Shown here piece by piece: positions 7,161-12,978 of a stretch of 14,436 nucleotides of DNA. Where the stretch lies: NCBI GenBank assembly GCA_946186335.1, contig CAMHMW010000034.1, forward strand, positions 1 to 14,436. The letters run 5' to 3'. Position 1 is the first letter of the stretch, and each line of letters begins with the position of its first letter. The notes below the pieces were generated by a model. That model was not told the origin of the DNA, ran no database searches, and saw only the letters and a program-made list of their open reading frames with translations. This stretch comes from an uncultured Candidatus Melainabacteria bacterium. GTDB lineage: Bacteria; Cyanobacteriota; Vampirovibrionia; Gastranaerophilales; Gastranaerophilaceae. The position numbers and the translations under genes are program-made.

Positions 7161-7188
7161 TTGCCGACCGTATTGTTTGACATATAAT
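7161..7188 (+). promoter_or_regulatory. Promoter of uvrA, very close to the start codon
   Basis: A perfect TATAAT lies at 7183-7188, with TTGCCG (7161-7166) 16 bp upstream as a weak -35. Transcription would start about 7194-7196, and the ATG of uvrA is at 7198. No Shine-Dalgarno lies between. No recognisable LexA-type inverted repeat (GAAC-N4-GTTC) is present. Confidence 0.5.
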
Positions 7189-7197
7189 AATATTAAT

Positions 7198-10032
7198 ATG
7201 GCAGATAAAATAAAAGTAGTAGGCGCAAAAGAACACAATTTAAAAAATGTATCGTTAGAAATTCCGAAGGATGAACTTGTTGTATTTACGGGAGTATCCG
7301 GTTCGGGGAAAAGTTCGCTCGCTTTTGATACGATATTTGCGGAAGGACAAAGACGTTACGTAGAAAGCCTTTCTACCTATGCAAGACAATTTTTGGGACA
7401 ATTAGACAAGCCAAATGTTGAATATATTGACGGACTGTCACCGGCAATTTCAATTGACCAGAAATCTAAAAGCAACAACCCGCGTTCAACTGTCGGAACA
7501 ATAACGGAAATTTACGATTACCTCAGACTTTTATACGCAAGAGTAGGAACACCGTATTGTCCTGTTTGCGGAAAGAAAATCAAACCACAGACTCTTGATG
7601 AAATCGTAAATAAGATTATGACCCTTAAAGAAGGGACAAAAATTCAGATACTTGCACCTGTTGTAAAAGGAAAAAAGGGCGAATATTCATCCCTGTTTAA
7701 AGAATTGAATCAGGAAGGATTTGTCAGAGTTAAAGTTGACGGAGAAATATACAACCTTGACGAAGATGAAATAGAACTTGAAAAAAACAAAAAACACGAA
7801 ATCAGCGTTGTTGTTGACAGAATTGTAGTAAAAGGAAGCGCAATATCAAGAATAGCCGACAGCGTTCAGATAGCCTTAAAAAAAGCCGACGGAGTTGTTG
7901 TCGTTGATATTGTGGGAGATAAAGAAGTTATATTCAGCGAAAAACTTGCCTGTCCCGACTGTAACATAAGTTTTGAAGAATTAACACCGAGAATATTCTC
8001 TTTTAATGCTCCCTACGGTGCCTGTGAAAGATGTTCGGGTCTTGGTGCTGATTACATTGTTGATCCCGACTTGGTCGTTCCCGATAAATCACTGTCAATA
8101 AATCAGGGAGCAATTTATGCATGGGCAACCAGAACCGCAACAGGATATTATAACGACTTGTTACTCTCGGTTTGCACAGAACTTAATATTGATATGGATA
8201 CCCCGTTTGAAAAACTTAAAAAAGAAGAACAAAAAGCGATTTTATACGGAACGGATGAAGATATACATATCAGAGTGAAAGATTTTGGAACAAACCGTTA
8301 CCACACAAAAATTATGCCCTTTGTCGGGGTTATTCCCTATCTTGAAAAAAGATATAACGATGCGACTGGCGATTACTGGCGGGAAGAAATTGAAAAATTC
8401 ATGGTGGCAAAACCCTGTCCGGATTGTAATGGAGCGAGATTAAAACCATTTCCGCTTGCCGTAAAAATCAATAACAAAAACATTTATGAATTTACGCTAA
8501 TGTCTATCGATGATGAACTGCAATTCATAAACGACTTATATCTTGATTTAACAGAACATCAGCGAACCATTGCAAAACAAATTCTTGACGAAATTCGTGC
8601 AAGACTAAAATTCTTATGCGATGTCGGACTTCATTATCTTAATCTTGCACGTATGGCAGGAACCCTGTCAGGAGGAGAATCACAAAGAATAAGACTTGCT
8701 TCCCAAATCGGAAGCGGTTTAAGCGGGGTCTTGTATGTTTTGGATGAACCATCCATCGGTTTGCACCAACGTGATAACAATATGCTGATTAAAACACTTT
8801 TCAAATTAAGAAATCTCGGAAATACTCTCATTGTCGTTGAACACGATGAAGATACAATAAGAAATGCCGATTATATTGTTGATATAGGACCAAAAGCAGG
8901 GGAAAAAGGCGGCAAAATTATTGCTCAGGGTTCGGTGGAAGACATTATTGCCGCAAAAAATTCCATTACGGGGAAATATTTAAGCGGAGAAAAGAAAATT
9001 CCGATACCCTCAAAAGTGAGAGAAGGAAACGGCGAATTTTTACAGATAAGAAACGCTCACCTTAATAATTTAAAAAATATTGATGTTGACATTCCGCTCG
9101 GCAAAATCGTAATCTTAACGGGAGTATCAGGTTCGGGGAAATCAACCCTTATGCAGGACCTGATATATGAATACGCAGCCCACAAATTAAGAAAAAACAA
9201 ACCAAAACCGCAGGGAGTTGATGAAATTCTCGGATTTGAACACATTGATAAAGTCATAGATATTGACCAGTCACCTATCGGAAGAACCCCCCGGTCAAAC
9301 CCTGCAACATATACGGATGTATTCACGCCGATAAGAGATTTATTCTCAAAAACAAACGAATCAAAACTCAGAGGATATAAACCCGGAAGATTCAGTTTTA
9401 ACGTAAAAGGCGGACGTTGCGAAGCCTGCAAAGGGGACGGACTTGTAAAAATTGAAATGAACTTTTTATCAGATGTTTACGTAAAATGTGATGTATGCAA
9501 AGGGAAACGCTACAACAGAGAAACTCTTGAAGTTAAATACAAAGGCAAAACAATATCCGATGTGCTTGATATGAGTGTAAAAGAGGCTTTGGAATTTTTT
9601 GACAGCATTCCCGCCATTAAAAACAAACTTCAAACACTGAATGATGTCGGTTTAGATTATATGAAACTCGGACAAAGCGCTACGACTCTTTCCGGCGGCG
9701 AAGCACAAAGAATTAAACTTGCCTCTGAATTAAACAAACGTTCAACAGGGAAAACTCTTTATCTTTTGGATGAACCGTCTGTCGGTTTACACTGGGCGGA
9801 TTTGGAAAAACTTGCAAAAATTCTCCACGCACTTGCAGATCAGGGGAACACTATTCTAATGATAGAACACAACCTTGAACTGATTAAAATTGCAGATTAT
9901 ATAATTGACTTGGGACCCGAAGGCGGAGTTGCGGGGGGTGAAATTGTTGTTCAGGGAACGCCTGCTGATGTTTCAAAATGTAAAGATTCTTATACGGGAC
10001 AATTTTTGGCACAATATTTCTCAAAAGTGTAA
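7198..10032 (+). CDS. uvrA: Excinuclease ABC subunit A (UvrA), DNA damage recognition ATPase
   Basis: The product is 944 aa, the usual UvrA length. With UvrB it scans DNA and loads UvrB at bulky lesions in nucleotide excision repair. Two ABC ATPase modules are complete: Walker A GVSGSGKSS (32-40) and GVSGSGKST (642-650), ABC signatures LSGGESQ (490) and LSGGEAQ (831), Walker B LDEPSIGLH (D516, E517) and LDEPSVGLH (D858, E859). Two C4 zinc modules are intact: C252/C255/C276/C279 and C741/C744/C764/C767, the latter being the module needed for damage discrimination. An extra CPVC pair sits at about 121-124. MADKIKVVGAKEHNLKN is the natural N terminus, so the ATG at 7198 is preferred over the in-frame TTG at 7177. 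There is no Shine-Dalgarno. It is monocistronic and divergent from the 6360-7055 gene; uvrB is not in the window. Confidence 0.98.
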   Translation: MADKIKVVGAKEHNLKNVSLEIPKDELVVFTGVSGSGKSSLAFDTIFAEGQRRYVESLSTYARQFLGQLDKPNVEYIDGLSPAISIDQKSKSNNPRSTVGTITEIYDYLRLLYARVGTPYCPVCGKKIKPQTLDEIVNKIMTLKEGTKIQILAPVVKGKKGEYSSLFKELNQEGFVRVKVDGEIYNLDEDEIELEKNKKHEISVVVDRIVVKGSAISRIADSVQIALKKADGVVVVDIVGDKEVIFSEKLACPDCNISFEELTPRIFSFNAPYGACERCSGLGADYIVDPDLVVPDKSLSINQGAIYAWATRTATGYYNDLLLSVCTELNIDMDTPFEKLKKEEQKAILYGTDEDIHIRVKDFGTNRYHTKIMPFVGVIPYLEKRYNDATGDYWREEIEKFMVAKPCPDCNGARLKPFPLAVKINNKNIYEFTLMSIDDELQFINDLYLDLTEHQRTIAKQILDEIRARLKFLCDVGLHYLNLARMAGTLSGGESQRIRLASQIGSGLSGVLYVLDEPSIGLHQRDNNMLIKTLFKLRNLGNTLIVVEHDEDTIRNADYIVDIGPKAGEKGGKIIAQGSVEDIIAAKNSITGKYLSGEKKIPIPSKVREGNGEFLQIRNAHLNNLKNIDVDIPLGKIVILTGVSGSGKSTLMQDLIYEYAAHKLRKNKPKPQGVDEILGFEHIDKVIDIDQSPIGRTPRSNPATYTDVFTPIRDLFSKTNESKLRGYKPGRFSFNVKGGRCEACKGDGLVKIEMNFLSDVYVKCDVCKGKRYNRETLEVKYKGKTISDVLDMSVKEALEFFDSIPAIKNKLQTLNDVGLDYMKLGQSATTLSGGEAQRIKLASELNKRSTGKTLYLLDEPSVGLHWADLEKLAKILHALADQGNTILMIEHNLELIKIADYIIDLGPEGGVAGGEIVVQGTPADVSKCKDSYTGQFLAQYFSKV

Positions 10033-10045
10033 TTTTAAAAGGTAT

Positions 10046-10074
10046 TTGATATTTCTAAAAAAATTTGGTATTAT
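10046..10074 (+). promoter_or_regulatory. Promoter of the exported-protein operon
   Basis: TTGATA (10046-10051), a 17-bp spacer and TATTAT (10069-10074) with an extended TGG just before the -10 make a good sigma-70-type promoter directly after uvrA. The leader to the ATG at 10098 is about 17 nt and contains AAAAGGT. Confidence 0.75.
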
Positions 10075-10097
10075 ATTTTTGTAAAAAGGTTAATATT

Positions 10098-10697
10098 ATG
10101 TGGCAAAAATTTTTATTTTTGAGTTTTTTAATAATATTATCTTGTATGTTTGCAAAGGCAAACGCACAAACGGTAATGGTTTCTGCTCTGAATGAAATAT
10201 CAACTGCAAAGCCTGCCGCAACTGTTTCAGTCAAACTGGACGAACCTTTAACCATAACAAATGAACAAATTTTAAATTCAGGCGTTATAATTACAGGAGC
10301 GCTTACAGATATAAAAAGACCCAAAAGGCTGAAACGTAACGCAAAATTCTCATTTGAACCCAAAACATATACGGATGAAAATGGTGAAGTTTGCAAAATA
10401 TCGAACATTAAAGCAACATATAAAACAAAACCGGATAAAAAGTCATTGGCAAAGAAAGCTGCACTTAAAGCCGGAGGACTCGTTGTAAAGGGTCTGACAC
10501 CACAGGTTGCAATCATTGAAGGTGCTATAAAAAATGAAGAAGGCAATGTTGTTAAATCTTCACTAAAATCACTGTATAAAGCATCCCCTCTTTCCTACGT
10601 TGAAAAGGGCAATGATATAGATATTAAACCCGAACAGCAGTTTTATTTAAAGTTTGCAGATACAACAAAAAGTAAAAAAGGAAGTAATAATATATAA
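10098..10697 (+). CDS. Small exported protein, long member of a paralogous pair
   Basis: The product is 199 aa. The ATG at 10098 follows AAAAAGG by 8 nt and is preferred to an in-frame TTG at 10065, which lies inside the promoter. A Sec signal peptide is evident: MWQK, a hydrophobic core (5-18) and AxA at ANA|QTV (23/24). An internal C16 after LS is a poor lipobox. The mature protein starts QTVMVSALNEIST and shares with the next gene a TVxVxAL...ST..P.A start, a G..(V/I)TG strand (62-68), an F.F.P..Y strand (83-91) and an FYL.F strand (182-186). Between the last two lies an extra block (about 114-170) with an Ala/Gly helix, KKAALKAGGLVVKGL. The mature part is basic and probably a beta-rich fold in the envelope. 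Family and function are not recognised. Confidence 0.85.
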   Translation: MWQKFLFLSFLIILSCMFAKANAQTVMVSALNEISTAKPAATVSVKLDEPLTITNEQILNSGVIITGALTDIKRPKRLKRNAKFSFEPKTYTDENGEVCKISNIKATYKTKPDKKSLAKKAALKAGGLVVKGLTPQVAIIEGAIKNEEGNVVKSSLKSLYKASPLSYVEKGNDIDIKPEQQFYLKFADTTKSKKGSNNI

Positions 10698-10720
10698 TAT
10701 AGAAAAGGAGTCAATCAAAA

Positions 10721-11152
10721 ATGAAAAAATTATTTATGTTATTTACGGCATTAGTTTTCTCAGCATCTATGTTTTTAGGTGCAGAGGCAAGAACCGTACA
10801 GGTTACCGCACTGGAAGATTTCAGCACATCTAATCCTCCTGCCGAACTTCACGTTCAAATCAACGCTAACACAAGATTAGACTACGATTTGATGTTGTTT
10901 CAAGGTTTTCAGGTAACAGGTAAAGTTGTTCCGCAGGGTAACGGCTTTGTATTTGTTCCGGTTAGTTACGTTAACTATCAGGAAGAACAATTACCTATCC
11001 AAAAACAGTACGCTGCAACCTTCAAAGGCAGAGGCGGAATTATCAGACAAAACCAGCCGTTCTATCTGGTTTTCCCGTCAAACAACAATCCTGATACTTT
11101 CCAGTATTATGTACCGAGTTCAAGCGATATCTATCCTGAACACCGTCAATAA
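10721..11152 (+). CDS. Small exported protein, short member of a paralogous pair
   Basis: The product is 143 aa. AAAAGGAG (10703-10710) lies 10 nt before the ATG, a strong ribosome binding site, 23 nt after the upstream stop. The signal peptide MKKLFMLFTALVFSASMFLGAEA is cleaved at AEA|RT (23/24), the same length as in its neighbour. The mature protein begins RTVQVTALEDFSTSNPPAEL and aligns with the mature long form: GFQVTG (62-67), FVFVPVSYV (76-84), AATFKG (98-103), FYLVF (114-118). It then ends in a Pro/Ser/Tyr tail without membrane segments. Beta-strand-like alternation suggests a small envelope domain. It is co-transcribed with 10098-10697 and ends at the bidirectional terminator. Unknown family. 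Confidence 0.87.
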   Translation: MKKLFMLFTALVFSASMFLGAEARTVQVTALEDFSTSNPPAELHVQINANTRLDYDLMLFQGFQVTGKVVPQGNGFVFVPVSYVNYQEEQLPIQKQYAATFKGRGGIIRQNQPFYLVFPSNNNPDTFQYYVPSSSDIYPEHRQ

Positions 11153-11170
11153 TCAAGGATAATAAAATAA

Positions 11171-11200
11171 TAAAAAAGCCCTCCAATGAGGGCTTTTTTA
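11171..11200. terminator. Bidirectional terminator between convergent units
   Basis: A 13-bp stem TAAAAAAGCCCTC (11171-11183) / GAGGGCTTTTTTA (11188-11200) with a CAAT loop has A's on one side and T's on the other, so it works in both directions. It ends the exported-protein operon (stop at 11152) and the radical SAM gene. The TAA stop of the latter (11198-11200) is inside the stem. Confidence 0.93.
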
Positions 11201-12589
11201 TTTTCGAAACATTAACTTTAATATACGTAAACACAGATTTTTGCTCTGTCTTTCTCCAAACCCGTCAATAAGTTCTTTTGTCGTGAAAATTTTATCTTTT
11301 AACGTTATTAGTTTTGGAGTTGTCTTATCCTTATTTTCTAAATTAAGACATATATCGGTTTCCGCAATATCATAATTGTCAAACAGATAAACTTTCCCGT
11401 TACAGTCAACCAACAATCCCTTATATCCCCTTGTAAACATTTTTGATGGGTTGTTTGCATTTTCTTCTGAAATTTGATTCATATCAGTTAAATATTTATC
11501 GTCCGAAGAAAATAAATCTCTCATTCTCCCCATCGCTAAAAGACGTTCGGTATCTACAAAACCTGTTTTTTCTTCAAATAAACTCAAATATTTATCAACC
11601 AAACCTTTTGGAAGTCTTTTTTCTTCCATAATACTTTTCAATTTTTCTTTTATATCGATTATAAGCAGATTATGTGCGGCAAACTGATAATTTGTATCAC
11701 ATTTTGAATTATCTCTTGCCGCCCTGTTTATAACGTAAAATTCTTTATAATCCATCACCGGAGCAAAGGTGAGAAATGCATTTGCCATACGTGATACATA
11801 TAAATCTCTGAAATGTTTTGCAACCTCAGGATTTTTATTTATGTTTTCAACATATTTTGAATAAAGTTTATGAAAAGGATTCAGAGAAAGATTAATACAG
11901 AAATCTTCCCTGTTAGAATTTATAAAATCAACATACTTTTTGGCACGTTGCTGCATTTTTGAAGATTTTGGAGTCCAACCGCTTGTATCAAACAGAGTTT
12001 TGCGATAAATACTGTCAAAAGCCTTTGAAACCTCAATAATATCATGCTCTACGCCGGTTTTATCTTTAAGTATTATCTCCATAGAATCGGAATCCATAAA
12101 CGGAGCAATGATTCCGTGCTCCATATCCGAGTGTCTGGTTTTTGTATGTCCGAGTCTTTGATTTAAAGTATCAAAACCTTTTATCAGCGATTCAAAGTCT
12201 TCCCAACTTATCGCCTGAACAGTATTTGCGGCGGGATGAATGCTCACGGGTTTTGCATCCAAGAAACAATGTACACAACCATTTGAGCATCCCCTGTACA
12301 AAATAATTGCACTTAAATATTTATATAACAGATGAATTTGCTTTATATTCAATCCTTTAAATACATCAATTCCGTACTGTATTCCCTCTAACCGCCTTAA
12401 ATCCACATTATCTAAATCAACATAAGAATATCGTGAGATTTGTTTTTTTGCAAATTTTTCCGCTTTCTTAAAACGTGAAAGTTCAAAACTGCTGACAAAA
12501 CCCTCATTATTCGCCGTAAAACTTGTCTGATATTGCACGTTTTGCGGGGTTTTAGAAATATTTACAACTGGATTTAAAGCAATTTTCAT
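11198..12589 (-). CDS. Radical SAM protein with N-terminal QTSFT motif, unknown substrate
   Basis: The product is 463 aa from the ATG at 12589; a GTG at 12592 is an alternative start. The CX3CX2C signature is C101, C105, C108 in LYRGCSNGCVHCF, the 4Fe-4S site of radical S-adenosylmethionine enzymes. Downstream, FMDSDSMEI, TLFDTSGWTP and INLSLNPFHKLY lie where core barrel strands are expected. The C-terminal third (LVDCNGKVYLFDNYDIAETDICLNLENKD) lacks an obvious CX2CX12C-type SPASM set. The first 30 residues are polar and carry QTSFTA (21-26), nearly the same as in the 137-1867 product. No substrate peptide, partner enzyme or cofactor gene is adjacent, so the reaction cannot be named. No good Shine-Dalgarno is visible; an inverted repeat abuts the start codon. 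Confidence 0.85.
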   Translation of the reverse strand: MKIALNPVVNISKTPQNVQYQTSFTANNEGFVSSFELSRFKKAEKFAKKQISRYSYVDLDNVDLRRLEGIQYGIDVFKGLNIKQIHLLYKYLSAIILYRGCSNGCVHCFLDAKPVSIHPAANTVQAISWEDFESLIKGFDTLNQRLGHTKTRHSDMEHGIIAPFMDSDSMEIILKDKTGVEHDIIEVSKAFDSIYRKTLFDTSGWTPKSSKMQQRAKKYVDFINSNREDFCINLSLNPFHKLYSKYVENINKNPEVAKHFRDLYVSRMANAFLTFAPVMDYKEFYVINRAARDNSKCDTNYQFAAHNLLIIDIKEKLKSIMEEKRLPKGLVDKYLSLFEEKTGFVDTERLLAMGRMRDLFSSDDKYLTDMNQISEENANNPSKMFTRGYKGLLVDCNGKVYLFDNYDIAETDICLNLENKDKTTPKLITLKDKIFTTKELIDGFGERQSKNLCLRILKLMFRK

Positions 12590-12590
12590 C

Positions 12591-12608
12591 ACATGTTCTA
12601 AAACATGT
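12591..12608. promoter_or_regulatory. Perfect inverted repeat at the start of the radical SAM gene
   Basis: ACATGTT-CTAA-AACATGT is an 18-bp perfect inverted repeat just upstream of the ATG at 12589, overlapping the alternative GTG start. It could be a dimeric repressor operator or an mRNA hairpin over the translation start. It resembles the AACATGT within two other promoters in the window. Confidence 0.45.
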
Positions 12609-12632
12609 AAAAATAGTTTTTGCTACAAAATC

Positions 12633-12666
12633 AAAAGCGGAAATTTATTAATAAATTTCCGCTTTT
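12633..12666 (-). terminator. 34-bp palindromic terminator downstream of tRNA-Pro
   Basis: A perfect palindrome (centre between 12649 and 12650, arms with GCGGAAATTTATT) is flanked by A/T runs and begins 6 nt past the tRNA CCA end. On the minus strand it runs into TTTTGATTTTG. It separates the tRNA from the radical SAM gene and is symmetric enough to work in either direction. Confidence 0.75.
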
Positions 12667-12671
12667 TTAAA

Positions 12672-12748
12672 TGGTCGGAACGACAGGATTTGAACCTGCG
12701 ACCCCCACCACCCCAAGGTGGTACGCTACCAAGCTGCGCTACGTCCCG
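12672..12748 (-). tRNA. tRNA-Pro, anticodon GGG, CCA encoded
   Basis: The gene is 77 nt on the minus strand. Acceptor CGGGACG pairs with CGTTCCG (one G-T), followed by A and genomic CCA (12674-12672). The anticodon arm is CCACC/GGTGG with loop TTGGGGT, so positions 34-36 read GGG, decoding CCC and CCU. The T arm GCAGG/CCTGT with loop TTCAAAT and D-arm GCGC...GCGT are normal. Translated frames across it (TTGFEPATP on one strand, DVAQLG on the other) are spurious. Confidence 0.97.
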
Positions 12749-12752
12749 GGGG

Positions 12753-12781
12753 TAAATATTGTTACCAACAGTAACAATACT
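12753..12781 (-). repeat. Hairpin repeat, copy proximal to tRNA-Pro
   Basis: The 29-nt unit contains a perfect 8-bp inverted repeat ATTGTTAC-CAACA-GTAACAAT. It begins 5 nt upstream of the 5' end of tRNA-Pro on the tRNA strand. It matches the copy at 12805-12833 at 25 of 29 positions. Confidence 0.75.
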
Positions 12782-12804
12782 TACACAATTATTTGTTATT
12801 TGAA

Positions 12805-12833
12805 TAAATATCGCTACCAACAGCAACAATATT
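12805..12833 (-). repeat. Hairpin repeat, copy distal to tRNA-Pro
   Basis: This is the same 29-nt unit as at 12753-12781, offset by 52 bp, with four substitutions. The loop is identical. On the minus strand RNA the eight arm pairs are all kept, three of them as G-U; on the plus strand three would be mismatched (A-C type). That strand bias suggests the hairpin matters as RNA on the tRNA strand. Confidence 0.7.
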
Positions 12834-12843
12834 CAACTACACT

Positions 12844-12874
12844 ATCATACTAACACAAACTTAAATTATTACAA
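12844..12874 (-). promoter_or_regulatory. Weak candidate promoter for tRNA-Pro
   Basis: On the minus strand TTGTAA (12869-12874) is followed after 19 bp by TATGAT (12844-12849). If used, transcription starts near 12837 and both hairpin repeats fall in the tRNA leader. The spacing is long, and other weak AT-rich choices exist between here and the tRNA. Confidence 0.25.
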
Positions 12875-12940
12875 GTTACAATTACAAAATATCACCATTC
12901 TAAATAAAAATTTTCTTAACCGATTTTATTAACAAAAATA

Positions 12941-12974
12941 AAAAAACTCCTAGCCTTGCGGCTAGGAGTTTTTT
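12941..12974 (-). terminator. Rho-independent terminator of the pyruvate:ferredoxin oxidoreductase gene
   Basis: A perfect 15-bp stem AAAAAACTCCTAGCC (12941-12955) / 12960-12974 with loop TTGC is followed by T's on the minus strand. It begins 4 nt past the stop codon. Confidence 0.93.
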
Positions 12975-12978
12975 CAAT

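Noticed and set aside
7177..7197. TTG start that would add seven residues to UvrA
   Set aside because: It overlaps the -10 box, and MADKIKVVGAKEHNLKN matches the normal UvrA N terminus.
7100..7197. LexA/SOS box upstream of uvrA
   Set aside because: No GAAC-N4-GTTC or cyanobacterial-type AGTACT...GTTCT element is present. The only palindrome there is the short CAATATTG (7156-7163).
10065..10097. TTG start for the long exported protein
   Set aside because: It lies in the promoter -10 region. The ATG at 10098 has a ribosome binding site and a proper signal peptide.
12753..12833. Two 29-nt repeats as a minimal CRISPR
   Set aside because: There are only two copies, the 23-nt gap is low-complexity AT sequence, four mismatches separate the copies and there is no cas context. 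Hairpins beside a tRNA explain them better.
12623..12853. Open frames on both strands across the tRNA (with DVAQLG and TTGFEPATP peptides)
   Set aside because: They are translations of the tRNA-Pro gene and its flanks. The tRNA folds completely and has an encoded CCA end.
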